Shown one piece after another: positions 16,228 through 25,394 of a stretch of 64,000 nucleotides of DNA. Numbering within the stretch: position 1 is the stretch's first letter; every line of letters starts with the position of its first letter. The position numbers were made by a program, and so were the translations under genes. The DNA comes from Hoeflea sp. (GTDB lineage Bacteria > Pseudomonadota > Alphaproteobacteria > Rhizobiales > Rhizobiaceae). The stretch spans positions 248,001 through 312,000 of the forward strand of contig JAHRFE010000004.1 in assembly GCA_019084245.1 (NCBI GenBank), read 5' to 3'. Under the pieces are notes generated by a model. The model was not told the origin of the DNA, did no database searches, and saw only the letters and a list, made by a program, of their open reading frames with translations.

Positions 16228-16983
16228 GTGAGTACATATCATTATCCCACATTTGCGACCCGGCATGGCTACATGTCGGAAGAGATCCAGCGCAAGTTCA
16301 TCGTCTGGGCGATCGACAGAGGCCTGTTGCCCAGGGATGCGCACCGGATGGCGCCGGTCATCTCGCTCGATGCCCCGAACGATCCGGGCAAGCCGATCCA
16401 GATCTGGCAGCTGTTTTCGGTGCTGGGGCCGGACCGGATCGTCGCCATCGTGCGCGATTTCTACGAGCGCGTGTTTGCCGACGAGGACTGGTTCACCGCG
16501 GTGTTCGCCCGCGTCGGGCCGCTTGAGCACCATGTCATGACCCAGGCGTCCATGTGGGTCGACGTGATGGGCGGCGGGCCGGCCTATCACGGCGGCGATT
16601 TCCGGCTGAACTTCCACCACACCCACAATGCCATGGAGCTGATGACCGACAAAGGCGCCAGGCGCTGGACCGATCTGATGGTGGCGACGCTGGACGCATG
16701 TAGCGAGCACATGACCGACGATCCCCGCGTGCGGCCGGCGCTCAACACGTTTCTCACCTATTTCATGGGCAAATATGCGCAGGAATTCGCGTTTGCGGAC
16801 CGCCATGCGTTCGGCGAGATCAATCCGCCGCTGAGGCGCAAGCTCAATTTCATGACCATGAGCACGGAGGCGATCGAGGCCCTAAGCGAGGAGGAGTTGC
16901 GGCAGGCGCTCACTGAGCGCGGCGTCGACACGTCAGCCTATCCAGCCAAGCAGGATCTGGTGAACAAGGCGCAGATGTTGTGA
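16228..16983 (+). CDS. Truncated-globin-like protein with SAP-like C-terminal tail
   Basis: A 251-residue protein starting at GTG 16228 behind AAGGCAAGAGG. Residues of about 58-190 resemble a group II truncated haemoglobin: VRDFYERVFADEDWF, the GGGP/AY turn at about 115-121 (family: GGPPLY) and a likely proximal His in NFHHTHNAM at about 129-136. Residues of about 1-55 and the end lie outside the globin. The last 35 residues (LSEEELRQALTERGVDTSAY, then PAKQDLV) look like a SAP/HeH helix-extension-helix motif often used for nucleic-acid or protein binding. That pairing is unusual. The molecule likely binds haem and O2 or NO; its target is unknown. Confidence 0.65.
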   Translation: MSTYHYPTFATRHGYMSEEIQRKFIVWAIDRGLLPRDAHRMAPVISLDAPNDPGKPIQIWQLFSVLGPDRIVAIVRDFYERVFADEDWFTAVFARVGPLEHHVMTQASMWVDVMGGGPAYHGGDFRLNFHHTHNAMELMTDKGARRWTDLMVATLDACSEHMTDDPRVRPALNTFLTYFMGKYAQEFAFADRHAFGEINPPLRRKLNFMTMSTEAIEALSEEELRQALTERGVDTSAYPAKQDLVNKAQML

Positions 16984-17013
16984 GGCGCGGGTTGGCGCGA
17001 ACGCCTTGCCCCC

Positions 17014-18015
17014 TCACCCCGCCACCGGCCTCAGCGTGCCTCTTTCGATCACCCGGCAGGGAAACAGCCGGGCTTCGGGGTAGCGGTCGGGCTTTTCCAG
17101 CATCGAGACGATGAGCTCGATCGAGGATTCGATGATCGAACTGATCGGCTGGCGGATGGTGGTCAGGTTGATGTTCTCCCAGCCGGCCATCTCCATGTCG
17201 TTGAGCCCGATCAGGCCGATGTCGCCGGGCACGGTGAGCCCGGAGCCGGTGATGGCGCTGAGCGCGCCGATGGAGAGCACGTCGTCGCCGCAGAAATAGG
17301 CCTCCGCCGGGCGGTCGGCGAGCCGCTTGAGCATCTCCCGGCGGCCGGCGTTGAAGGAATAGGCCTCGGCGAAGGAATGGCGCACGGCGATTTCCGGGTG
17401 ATGCGCCAGTTCCTCGACAAAGCCCCTCAGCCGGTCCTGTGTCGAGGTGGCGAGTTCGGGGCCGCCCAGAAACGCCACGTTGCGGTAGCCGCGGCGGACC
17501 AGCTCGCGCGCGGCCATGCGTCCGCATTCGACATTGTCGATGCCGACCACATGCACCTCGGGCGAACTGGCATAGCGGCCGAAACTGTGCACCACCGGCA
17601 CGCCCGCATCGCGGAACGACTTGGCGAAGCCCGGCGGCAGCGTCGATGACGCCACCACCACGCCGTCGACCGAATATTGCCTGAGCATGCGGATCGAATG
17701 GGCGGGATCGGTTTCATCCGACAGATTGACCAGAAGCGGCCGCAGGCCCCGGTCCTGCAGCCCGCGGGTGAACAGGTCGAACACCTCGAGAAAGATCGGA
17801 TTGTGAAAATTGTTCGACACCAGGCCGATCAGCTTGGTGCGCCCCGTGGTCAGGCTCGAAGCGAGCGCATTGGGGCAGTAACCCAGCTCGGTCGCCGCCT
17901 TTTCGACCTTGCGGCGCATTTTCAGCGACACCGACGCACCATCGGTGAAGGTGCGTGACACCGCGGCGCGCGACACGCCCGCCCTTTCGGCGACATCCTT
18001 CAGCGTTGGCGGCAT
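17014..18015 (-). CDS. LacI-family transcriptional repressor
   Basis: A 333-residue regulator. The N-terminal helix-turn-helix reads LKDVAERAGVSRAAVSRTFTDG, followed by the hinge NALASSLTTGRTKLIGLV and a periplasmic-binding-like sugar-sensing domain (GLVSNNFHNPIFLEVFDLF, VVGIDNVECGRMAARELVRRGYR, DIGLIGLNDMEMAGW). ATG 18015 puts the helix-turn-helix at the very N-terminus as usual. An operator-like palindrome lies 85 bp upstream, between this gene and the remains of a sugar ABC importer. The same palindrome controls the iolD locus, so the effector is probably an inositol-type compound. Confidence 0.9.
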   Translation of the reverse strand: MPPTLKDVAERAGVSRAAVSRTFTDGASVSLKMRRKVEKAATELGYCPNALASSLTTGRTKLIGLVSNNFHNPIFLEVFDLFTRGLQDRGLRPLLVNLSDETDPAHSIRMLRQYSVDGVVVASSTLPPGFAKSFRDAGVPVVHSFGRYASSPEVHVVGIDNVECGRMAARELVRRGYRNVAFLGGPELATSTQDRLRGFVEELAHHPEIAVRHSFAEAYSFNAGRREMLKRLADRPAEAYFCGDDVLSIGALSAITGSGLTVPGDIGLIGLNDMEMAGWENINLTTIRQPISSIIESSIELIVSMLEKPDRYPEARLFPCRVIERGTLRPVAG

Positions 18016-18099
18016 CGTGCGGCATCTCCTGTCGATGCGGTGCGGTATGATGTCATTACTGCCCAGAAAACCGCTGGAAAGCAAGATTATCAAGATCAT

Positions 18100-18117
18100 T
18101 TTGCAACCGGTTGCAGA
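18100..18117. promoter_or_regulatory. LacI-type operator, second copy
   Basis: TTTGCAACCGGTTGCAGA differs at one base from the site at 1307-1324; TGCAACCGGTTGCA (18102-18115) is perfectly palindromic. It lies between the leftward LacI gene and the rightward transporter remnant, as expected for autoregulation plus control of an importer. The agreement over 18 bp with a distant, functionally related locus is the main support. Confidence 0.82.
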
Positions 18118-18132
18118 TGTGTCAATTCGTGT

Positions 18133-18281
18133 TTTGCTCATGATCGCCGGCGAATTCGACCTCTCGGTCGGCTCGATGATCGGCTTTGCCGGCATGATGG
18201 TCGCGATCTTCTCCATCACGCTGGGGTGGCCGGTGTGGCAGGCCATCATCGTCACCTTCGCCCTCTGCATGGCCACCGGTG
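18133..18281 (+). pseudogene. Remnant of a sugar ABC importer permease
   Basis: An in-frame stretch reads RVLLMIAGEFDLSVGSMIGF and then AGMMVAIFSITLGWPVWQA, the central membrane segment of ribose/inositol-type (RbsC-like) permeases. It begins abruptly 15 bp after the operator and breaks off at CMATGA. About 50 of the usual 320-350 residues remain, with no start of their own. Confidence 0.85.
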
Positions 18282-18443
18282 CGCCACGCGCTGGCGGTCG
18301 GCGACCGCTTCACCGTGCTCGACCGCGGCAAGACGCTCGGCACCGCCCAGCGCGGCCAGATCACGCCCGATGAACTGCAGGACCTGATGGCCGGCGGCCA
18401 GGAGATGGTGGCGCTGGAGAGTTCGACCGGCGGCACGGTCTGA
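18282..18443 (+). pseudogene. Remnant of a sugar ABC importer ATPase, C-terminus
   Basis: Directly joined to the permease fragment but in another frame: RHALAVGDRFTVLDRGKTLG, then TAQRGQITPDELQDLMAGGQ and a stop at 18441. This is the last 53 residues of a RbsA-type ATPase, after the H-loop. The order permease then ATPase matches common operon order, so a deletion between them fits. Confidence 0.82.
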
Positions 18444-18607
18444 GGGCCGCAGCGCGGCGTCGCGGATCTGTCCGGGAACGGCGACATGATGCCGCGCTGC
18501 CGATGACGCGCGGTTGCGCTTCAAACACCCGCGGGCTGGCGCTGCCACTCCGCGCGGACCCGATGGCCGGCCGGTCGCCGTCCGGGCCGAACCGCAAATG
18601 ACCGGCT
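18444..18607. other. Intergenic tail without recognisable genes
   Basis: GC-rich sequence between the ATPase remnant and the Pho box. Short open stretches occur on both strands, but I see no ribosome site, repeat or family motif in them. It may be more debris of the deleted importer locus. Confidence 0.4.
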
Positions 18608-18625
18608 TTGTCACACAGCTGTCAT
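18608..18625 (+). promoter_or_regulatory. Pho box (PhoB site) before the phosphonate operon
   Basis: TTGTCAC-ACAG-CTGTCAT: two 7-bp direct repeats, 11-bp period, close to the CTGTCAT consensus half-site. TCTAAG at 18635-18640, 10 bp downstream, could be the -10 hexamer. The position 128 bp before phnD implies a leader of roughly 100 nt. PhoB control under phosphate starvation is expected for phnCDE transporters. Confidence 0.8.
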
Positions 18626-18753
18626 GACCGTCCGTCTAAGGGGTGGGGTAGATCGGCGTTGCGCCTGTGCGACCCGATGCATGCCCGCGGCAGTCTTGGA
18701 CTTGCCAAACCGACTTTTCTGTCTCCATACTCAAATCATCCAGGGAGGATGAC

Positions 18754-19728
18754 ATGATGTTCAAAAACTACTTGCTGGCTGCTGCCAGTGTGCTGGCACT
18801 GTCAGCGTTCACGACCGGTTCCGCTCTCGCAGAGTGCGAACGCGGCGACCTTGATGCGCAATACTGCGATGTTGACGGCGATCTGATCGCCGACATCCCG
18901 ACCGATCCGGCCCAACTTTCCGATCCGGACACTCTGATCTTCGCCTATACGCCGGTTGAAGATCCGGCAGTCTACAAGGAAGCCTGGGCCGATTTCCTGG
19001 TCCACCTTGAAAAGGTCACCGGCAAGAAGAACGAGTTCTTCCCGGTTCAGTCCAATGCCGCCCAGATCGAAGCCATGCGCTCGGGCCGCCTGCACATCGC
19101 CGGCTTCAACACCGGCTCCAACCCGCTGGCCGTCAATTGCGCCGGCTTCCGTCCCTTCACCATGATGGCAGCGGCGGACGGCAGCTTCGGCTACGAGATG
19201 GAAATCATCACCTATCCGGATTCCGGCATCGAAAAGGTCGAGGACATCAAGGGCAAGGTCATGGCCTTCACCTCGGAAACCTCGAACTCCGGCTTCAAGG
19301 CGCCATCCGCGCTGCTCAAGGCCGAATACAACATGATAGCCGGCACCGATTTCGAGCCTGCCTTCTCCGGCAAGCATGACAACTCGATCCTCGGCGTCGC
19401 CAACAAGGATTACCCCGCCGCAGCGGTCGCCAACTCGGTGATGGCCCGCATGATCGAACGCGATGTGGTCAAGGCCGACCAGATCAAGTCGATCTACAAG
19501 TCGCAGACCTTCCCGACCACCGGCTACGGCGTGGCGCACAACCTGACGCCCGAGCTCCAGGACAAGATCAAGGAAGCCTTCTTCACCTTCGAATGGGAAG
19601 GCTCGTCGCTGCAGAGCGAATTCGAGAAGTCCGGCGAAGGCAAGTTCCTCGAAATCGACTACAAGAGCTTCTGGGACGTCGTCCGCAAGATCGATGCGGC
19701 CAACGACGTCAAGTACACCTGCGGGTAA
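18754..19728 (+). CDS. phnD: Phosphonate/phosphate ABC importer binding protein PhnD
   Basis: A 324-residue periplasmic binding protein with a clear signal peptide (MMFKNYLLAAASVLALSAF, then TTGSALAEC) and GGGAGG ribosome site. The mature part begins with a Cys-containing, acidic segment (CERGDLDAQYCDVDGDLIAD) and then the PhnD domain TLIFAYTPVEDPAVYKEAW; SNPLAVNCAGFRPF and FTSETSNSGFKAPSALLKAEY are typical ligand-contacting regions. It heads a rightward operon. The substrate could be phosphonates or another phosphorus compound; this family is broad. Confidence 0.9.
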   Translation: MMFKNYLLAAASVLALSAFTTGSALAECERGDLDAQYCDVDGDLIADIPTDPAQLSDPDTLIFAYTPVEDPAVYKEAWADFLVHLEKVTGKKNEFFPVQSNAAQIEAMRSGRLHIAGFNTGSNPLAVNCAGFRPFTMMAAADGSFGYEMEIITYPDSGIEKVEDIKGKVMAFTSETSNSGFKAPSALLKAEYNMIAGTDFEPAFSGKHDNSILGVANKDYPAAAVANSVMARMIERDVVKADQIKSIYKSQTFPTTGYGVAHNLTPELQDKIKEAFFTFEWEGSSLQSEFEKSGEGKFLEIDYKSFWDVVRKIDAANDVKYTCG

Positions 19729-19741
19729 CCCCGTGCCCTCC

Positions 19742-19770
19742 GGCGCCGCACTTCGGTGCGGCGCCTTTTT
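19742..19770 (+). terminator. Strong intrinsic hairpin between phnD and phnC
   Basis: GGCGCCGCAC, TTCG loop, GTGCGGCGCC, then TTTTT: a perfect 10-bp stem with a UUCG tetraloop and a T-run, 13 bp after the phnD stop and 18 bp before the phnC start. It probably ends most transcripts after the binding-protein gene, with partial read-through into the membrane genes. Confidence 0.9.
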
Positions 19771-19787
19771 CATGCTGACGGGACCCC

Positions 19788-20588
19788 ATGCTCGAACTCA
19801 AGAAACTGACAAAGACCTATCGCACCGGCGACAGGGCCCTGCACGAAGTTGACCTGATTGTCCCCAACGGCCAGGTCATGGCTTTGATCGGTCCATCGGG
19901 TGCAGGCAAGTCGACGCTGATCCGCTGCATCAACCGGCTGGTGGAACCCACCTCGGGCAGCGTCATTCTCGACGGTACCGACATCACCGCACTGGGCTCG
20001 ACCGGCTTGCGCAAGATGCGGCGCAAGATGGGCATGATCTTTCAGGAATATGCGCTGGTCGAGCGGCTGACGGTGATGGAGAACGTGCTGTCGGGACGTC
20101 TCGGCTATGTCGGCTTCTGGCGGTCGTTCCTGCGCAAGTTTCCCCAGTCCGATGTCGACGAGGCGTTCCGGCTGCTTGACCGCGTCGGACTTCTGGCGAT
20201 GGCCGACAAGCGTGCCGACGAACTCTCCGGCGGCCAGCGCCAGCGCGTCGGCATCGCCCGGGCGCTGATTCAGAACCCCCGGCTGCTTCTGGTCGATGAA
20301 CCGACCGCCTCGCTTGATCCCAAGACCTCGCGCCAGATCATGCGGCTGATCTGCGAATTGTGCGCCGAACGCGACCTTGCCGCCGTCATCAACATTCACG
20401 ACGTGGCGCTGGCGCAGATGTTTGTCGAGCGCATCGTCGGCCTGAAGGCAGGCGAACTCGCCTTCGACGGCAAGCCCACCGAGATGGGCGAAGACGTGCT
20501 GACCCGCATCTATGGCGAGGAAGACTGGCAGGCCACCATCCGCAAGGTCGATGAGGAAGAGGTCGAAGCCGAGGTTGCGGCGCAATGA
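19788..20588 (+). CDS. phnC: Phosphonate ABC importer ATPase PhnC
   Basis: A 266-residue ATPase with Walker [19 protein letters not shown]-loop [21 protein letters not shown], signature [16 protein letters not shown], Walker [14 protein letters not shown] and H-loop INIHDVALA, all in the PhnC style. The C-terminal tail is acidic ([14 protein letters not shown]). It overlaps the first phnE gene by 4 nt. Start ATG 19788 follows the terminator hairpin closely. Confidence 0.93.
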   Translation: MLELKKLTKTYRTGDRALHEVDLIVPNGQVMALIGPSGAGKSTLIRCINRLVEPTSGSVILDGTDITALGSTGLRKMRRKMGMIFQEYALVERLTVMENVLSGRLGYVGFWRSFLRKFPQSDVDEAFRLLDRVGLLAMADKRADELSGGQRQRVGIARALIQNPRLLLVDEPTASLDPKTSRQIMRLICELCAERDLAAVINIHDVALAQMFVERIVGLKAGELAFDGKPTEMGEDVLTRIYGEEDWQATIRKVDEEEVEAEVAAQ

Positions 20589-21400
20589 CCACGGCCACGC
20601 TGGAAGCGCGGCTGGGGAACGGATGGAAGAAACCGCCGTTCATCCCGAACCCGGCACTGCGCTGGAGCCTGTTCATCGGCGGCCTCATCTATCTCGTGCT
20701 TGCCATAAGCTCGATCGACGTCAACTGGACACGTGTCGCCGAGGGCCTGAGCCGCGGCTGGGCCTTCGTGACGGCGTTCTTCAATCCCGATTTCGTCTCC
20801 CGCGGCGGCGACATCTGGGATGGCATTCTCGAAAGCATCATCATCACCATCACCTCGACCGTGGTCGGCATCGCCCTTTCGGTCCCGATCGGGCTGGGTG
20901 CTGCGCGCAACATCGCGCCGCTGCCGGTCTATCTGGTCTGCCGGGCCATCGTCGCGCTTTCACGGGCGCTGAACGAGATCATCGTCGCCATCCTGCTGGT
21001 GGCGATCTTCGGCTTCGGCCCGCTCGCAGGCTTCCTGACCCTGTCGTTCGCCACCATCGGCTTCATGTCGAAGCTGCTCGCCGAAGACATCGAGGAAATG
21101 AGCAAGGCGCAGGCCGAGGCGATCCGCGCCACCGGCTCGTCCTGGCTGCAATGGATCAATTACGGCGTCCAGCCGCAGGTGATGCCGCGGCTGATCGGGC
21201 TGTCGATGTACCGGCTCGACATCAATTTCCGCGAATCCGCTGTCCTCGGCCTGGTCGGCGCCGGCGGCATCGGGGCGACGCTCAACACCGCCTTTGACCG
21301 CTATGAGTTCGACACCGCCGCGGCGATCCTCCTGATCATCATCGTCACCGTGATGGCGCTCGAATATCTCTCCGGCATCATCCGGGCAAAGGTGCAATAA
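20585..21400 (+). CDS. phnE1: Phosphonate ABC importer permease PhnE (first copy)
   Basis: A 271-residue permease with about six helices and the PhnE coupling loop around [41 protein letters not shown] near the C-terminus is characteristic. It overlaps phnC by 4 nt and the second permease by 1 nt. Two different PhnE proteins probably form a heterodimeric channel. Confidence 0.92.
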   Translation: MTTATLEARLGNGWKKPPFIPNPALRWSLFIGGLIYLVLAISSIDVNWTRVAEGLSRGWAFVTAFFNPDFVSRGGDIWDGILESIIITITSTVVGIALSVPIGLGAARNIAPLPVYLVCRAIVALSRALNEIIVAILLVAIFGFGPLAGFLTLSFATIGFMSKLLAEDIEEMSKAQAEAIRATGSSWLQWINYGVQPQVMPRLIGLSMYRLDINFRESAVLGLVGAGGIGATLNTAFDRYEFDTAAAILLIIIVTVMALEYLSGIIRAKVQ

Positions 21401-22218
21401 TGCCGGTATCCACCTCCCCAGACGGCGCAAAGATCTGGCAGTTGCGCACCCGCAACCAGACGCTCACCCGCTGGGCCGCCTATCTCGTGGCAGTCGCCAT
21501 CTTCATGTGGTGCTGGCAGCGCATTTCCGAAGCCACCACCTGGTTCTTCGTCTGGGATGCGCCCAGGATTGCCGCCGACATTGGCGGCCGCGCCTGGCCG
21601 CCGCGCTGGTCCTACATGGACAATCTGTGGGGTCCGCTCTGGGACACGCTCAACATGGCAACGCTCGGCACGCTGCTGGCCCTGGTGATGGCCGTGCCGA
21701 TCGCGTTTCTGGCGGCGCGCAACACCACGCCAAGCGCGCTGTTCATCAGGCCGGTGGCGCTGTTCATCATTGTCGCCACCCGCTCGATCAATTCGCTGAT
21801 CTGGGCGCTGCTGCTGGTGGCCATCGTCGGCCCCGGCGTCTTTGCCGGACTGATGGCGATCGCGCTGCGCTCGATCGGGTTCTGCGCCAAGCTGCTCTAT
21901 GAGGCAATCGAGGAGATCGACGAGAAGCAGGTCGAGGCGATCACCGCCACCGGCGCCAGCCGCTGGCAGGTGATGGCCTTCGGCATCGTGCCGCAGGTGA
22001 TGCCCGCCTTTGCCGGCATCAGCGTCTTCCGCTGGGACATCAACATCCGCGAATCCACCGTGCTCGGACTGGTCGGCGCCGGCGGCATCGGCCTGCAACT
22101 GCAATCCTCGCTCAACACGCTGGCCTGGCCGCAGGTAACGCTGATCCTGATCGTCATCCTGGCCGCAGTTCTGGTCGGGGAGTGGGTGTCCGCCAAGGTT
22201 CGGGGCGCCATCATTTGA
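21400..22218 (+). CDS. phnE2: Phosphonate ABC importer permease PhnE (second copy)
   Basis: A 272-residue PhnE paralogue. The N-terminus is longer and hydrophilic ([20 protein letters not shown]), then helices and the coupling loop EAITATGASRWQVMAFGIVPQ and [21 protein letters not shown]. Start and previous stop share one base (TAATG). It resembles the first permease along its length, suggesting an old duplication. Confidence 0.92.
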   Translation: MPVSTSPDGAKIWQLRTRNQTLTRWAAYLVAVAIFMWCWQRISEATTWFFVWDAPRIAADIGGRAWPPRWSYMDNLWGPLWDTLNMATLGTLLALVMAVPIAFLAARNTTPSALFIRPVALFIIVATRSINSLIWALLLVAIVGPGVFAGLMAIALRSIGFCAKLLYEAIEEIDEKQVEAITATGASRWQVMAFGIVPQVMPAFAGISVFRWDINIRESTVLGLVGAGGIGLQLQSSLNTLAWPQVTLILIVILAAVLVGEWVSAKVRGAII

Positions 22219-22235
22219 GCACGGGCGCAGAAGTG

Positions 22236-23138
22236 ATGTCCGGCCAGGATGCGGTTTGGGCCTTCACCGAGTATGAAGCCGTGCGTCACCGCCTGCCCGC
22301 CATGCGTCCGGTTTCGAAATCCGTGCACGCTGACCATCTTGATGCCATCGCCGATCAGTTCGACGTCTTCCTGCTCGATGCCTTCGGCGTGCTCAACATC
22401 GGCGAAACCGCCATTCCGGGCGTGGTCGAGCGCGTCAACGGGCTCAGGGCGCGCGGCAAGCAGGTGCTCGTCGTCACCAATGCGGCGGGCTATCCGTCGT
22501 CCGTACTGCACGCCCGCTATCACCGGCTGGGTTACAGCTTTGCCACGGAAGACGTGGTCTCAAGCCGGATGGCGCTGCTGGCCAATCTGCACGCCTACCC
22601 CAAGCGCAAATGGGGCATGGTGGCAGCCCCCAAATTCGGACGGGAAGAGTTGCCTGACGGCGCGATCTTTCTTGAGGATGATCCGGCCGCCTATGCCGAG
22701 GCCGAAGGATTCCTGATGCTGGGCGCATCGGTCTGGAGCGAGACCCGGCAGAGCCTGCTCGAACAGGCGCTCAGGGATCATCCGCGCCAGTTGCTGGTCG
22801 GCAACCCCGATCTGGTCGCGCCGGTCGAAGCAGGCCTCTCGCGCGAACCGGGCCACTACGCCCACCGGCTGGCCGACGCAGCCGGGATTGCGCCGTCATT
22901 TTACGGCAAGCCGTTCCCGGCGATCTTCGACATCGTGCGCCAGCGCATCAGGCCGGGTGTGCCCGACGACCGGGTGGTGATGGTGGGCGACACGCTGCAC
23001 ACCGATATTCTCGGCGGTGCCGCGGCCGGATTCAGGACCGCGCTGATCAAGGGCTACGGCTTTTTCGACGGCGCCGATCCGTCGGACGCGATCGAAAGAT
23101 CCGGCATCGTGCCGGATTTCATTCTGGCCCGGCCGTAG
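22236..23138 (+). CDS. HAD-superfamily (IIA-type) hydrolase with unusual motif I
   Basis: About 300 residues. The fold follows NagD-like HAD-IIA proteins: motif I FLLDAFGVLN near residue 46, VLVVTNAAGYPSSV as motif II, and VVMVGDTLHTDILGGAAAGF as motif IV. The nucleophile Asp is there, but the usual second Asp two residues later is Phe, so phosphatase action may be changed. Start could be ATG 22236 or an in-frame TTG at 22215 that overlaps the phnE2 stop. As the last gene of the phn operon it may process an imported phosphorus compound; no substrate is proven. Confidence 0.8.
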   Translation: MSGQDAVWAFTEYEAVRHRLPAMRPVSKSVHADHLDAIADQFDVFLLDAFGVLNIGETAIPGVVERVNGLRARGKQVLVVTNAAGYPSSVLHARYHRLGYSFATEDVVSSRMALLANLHAYPKRKWGMVAAPKFGREELPDGAIFLEDDPAAYAEAEGFLMLGASVWSETRQSLLEQALRDHPRQLLVGNPDLVAPVEAGLSREPGHYAHRLADAAGIAPSFYGKPFPAIFDIVRQRIRPGVPDDRVVMVGDTLHTDILGGAAAGFRTALIKGYGFFDGADPSDAIERSGIVPDFILARP

Positions 23139-23201
23139 GCAGTCATTCCGAGATCCTTGCTACAGACAGAATGCCTTTGAACCTTCAATCATAAACGAAA
23201 A

Positions 23202-23227
23202 CCGCCGGACCTTCGCCCGGCGGCCTT
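23202..23227. terminator. Bidirectional-looking terminator
   Basis: CCGCCGG (23202-23208) pairs with CCGGCGG (23217-23223). T-rich sequence follows on both sides (CCTTTCC rightward; GGTTTTCGTTT leftward). It sits between the HAD gene and the convergent chemoreceptor gene and could end both. Confidence 0.75.
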
Positions 23228-23276
23228 TCCTTGACAGGCTGAGGAAGCTTTACGCCTTGGCGCGGGCGGCTCCGCC

Positions 23277-25217
23277 TCAGAAGTCTTCCCAGGCGTCCGG
23301 CTTGGCCGCCGCGTTGCCGCGGATCGCGCCTGCCACCCTGTTGATCAGGCGGTTTGCCGGTGAGGCAACGGCTGCGTGAAGGCCGTTGCGCGCCGGCGCC
23401 GGCGCAGCCGATTGGGAAATCTCGAAGCGGGCGATCAGTTTGAACAAGGCATCGGCTTCCTTGGTCAGCGCATGGCTGGCGGCGGTCGATTCCTCGACCA
23501 TGGCGGCATTCTGCTGCGTGCCCTGGTCCATGGTAGTGACGGCGGCGTTGATCTCCTTGAGGCCAATGGCCTGTTCCTTGGCGCCTTCGACGATCGCCGA
23601 GACATTGGTGCTGACCGACCGGACCTGGCTGACGATATGCTCAAGCGCCTTGCCGGTTTCGGTCACCAGACTGACGCCGTTCTTCACCTGATCACCTGAC
23701 TTGCTGATCAGCGCCTTGATCTCCTTGGCAGCACTCGCAGACCGTTGCGCCAGTTCGCGCACTTCCTGTGCCACGACCGCAAAGCCCCTGCCCGCCTCGC
23801 CCGCACGCGCGGCCTCGACCCCGGCGTTAAGCGCCAGCAGGTTGGTCTGGAACGCGATCTCGTCAATGACGCCGATGATGCTCGATATCTCCTTCGAAGA
23901 GGTTTCGATTTCCTGCATGGCATGGACGGCCCGACTGACGACCTCGCCGGACTGTTCGGCCGACTGGCGCGTCTCGTTCACCAGCCTACCAGCCTCGTCG
24001 GCACGGCGACTTGAATCGCTGACTGTCGTCGTGATCTCCTCAAGCGCGGCCGCGGTCTCTTCCACGGAAGCCGCCTGCTGCTCGGTGCGCTTGGACAGAT
24101 CGTCTGCCGCCGCCCGGATCTGGTTCGAGCCTGCCGCGATCGCCTGGGCGTTCTGGCCGACACGCCGCAGCGCATCCTCCAGCTTGGCGACGGCATCATT
24201 GAAGTCGACACGCAAAGGGTCAAGCCGCTCGGCAAAGTTTTCGCTGATCCGGTGGGTCAGCTTGCCATCCGCGAGTTGACCCAGCGCATGACCGATGCTT
24301 TCGACGGCAAATCGAACTCCGGCGGCTTCCTGCTTCTGCCGCTCTTCGCGCTCCAGCCGTTCCTTTTCTGACAGCGAGCGGTTGGCTTTCGCCTCCTCCT
24401 CAAGACGGTGGCGTTCACGGGCATTGTCGCGAAAGACTTTGACTGTCGAAGCCATCGCACCGATCTCGTCGGTGCGCTCTTCGCAAAGAATGGTGACGTC
24501 GAGATCACCCTCTGCCAGCGCGCACATAGCGCCGGTGATCTTGTTGAGCGGGCGGGTCACGCCAACAACGACAGCCCAGATCGAGCCCACTGCGAGAAGC
24601 AGCGCAAACCCAAGACCAATCATCTGCAGATAGGTGAAGCCGTCAGCCGCTGCAGAGACTTCCGCGCCGACGGTTTGGTTCTGGAGTTCCTGGTAGTCGA
24701 TGAACCGGTTGATCGCCCCCAGCCATTCGACAAAATAGGGGCGCGCCTGATCCATCAGCAAGGCTTCAGCTTCGGCGCTGTTTCCCGCGCGGGCAAGGGA
24801 AATGATCTCGTCCACGACCGGATTGGTCCTGGCCTGGATATCCGCAATGTCCTGAGCAATCGCCCTTTCCTCGGCCGAGGTATCCTCGCGCGAACCAAGC
24901 ATCTGGTTCAACACGACCTCGTTTTCTGCATAGGTGGCTTCGAGTTGGTCAATCAGTGTGACGGCAACCTTCAAATCGGCTGGCGAGGACACCAGCACGA
25001 CATCGCGAATGGCGATTGCGCGATCATGGACACTGCCGCGAAAATTGATGGAATACCGCTGCTTGACGCTGTTGACGTCATTGATCACCTGCAGGTTCCG
25101 GCTGATGCCGTCCACCTGGCTCACCGAGAAAATGGTCAGAGCAGCCATGAGAGCAAGCACAAAGCCGAAAGCCAGTGACAAACGGCCCAGGATGCCGACG
25201 CGACGAAAAGCAGTCAT
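23277..25217 (-). CDS. Methyl-accepting chemotaxis protein
   Basis: A 646-residue inner-membrane chemoreceptor. It has a first membrane helix at about residues 10-31, a periplasmic helical sensor part to about 190, a second helix at about 195-218, a HAMP region, then the long cytoplasmic coiled coil. The signalling hairpin [20 protein letters not shown] and the following [16 protein letters not shown] are perfectly conserved. The last residues DAWEDF resemble the CheR/CheB-binding pentapeptide (NWEEF-like), so it is probably adaptable by methylation. The ligand is unknown, and no che genes are nearby. Confidence 0.93.
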   Translation of the reverse strand: MTAFRRVGILGRLSLAFGFVLALMAALTIFSVSQVDGISRNLQVINDVNSVKQRYSINFRGSVHDRAIAIRDVVLVSSPADLKVAVTLIDQLEATYAENEVVLNQMLGSREDTSAEERAIAQDIADIQARTNPVVDEIISLARAGNSAEAEALLMDQARPYFVEWLGAINRFIDYQELQNQTVGAEVSAAADGFTYLQMIGLGFALLLAVGSIWAVVVGVTRPLNKITGAMCALAEGDLDVTILCEERTDEIGAMASTVKVFRDNARERHRLEEEAKANRSLSEKERLEREERQKQEAAGVRFAVESIGHALGQLADGKLTHRISENFAERLDPLRVDFNDAVAKLEDALRRVGQNAQAIAAGSNQIRAAADDLSKRTEQQAASVEETAAALEEITTTVSDSSRRADEAGRLVNETRQSAEQSGEVVSRAVHAMQEIETSSKEISSIIGVIDEIAFQTNLLALNAGVEAARAGEAGRGFAVVAQEVRELAQRSASAAKEIKALISKSGDQVKNGVSLVTETGKALEHIVSQVRSVSTNVSAIVEGAKEQAIGLKEINAAVTTMDQGTQQNAAMVEESTAASHALTKEADALFKLIARFEISQSAAPAPARNGLHAAVASPANRLINRVAGAIRGNAAAKPDAWEDF

Positions 25218-25394
25218 TTTCAGATACCTCTGAGGTAATTGGCATGATGTGGGAGTGAGCGAAGACGTGATGCCCCGGGCTCGGCCTGCTGCTCGCCTGT
25301 AGCAACAATGAAGGCATGACGCGAGGAGGCGCTATCCGCACCTCGCACATTAACCCATCCCCCCGGTGCATCGAATTCGCTCGATCACCCCCTT

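Noticed and set aside
18361-18597. Leftward short frame (HLRFGPDGDRPAIGSARSGS).
   Set aside because: No ribosome site, overlaps the ATPase remnant and shows no recognisable family.
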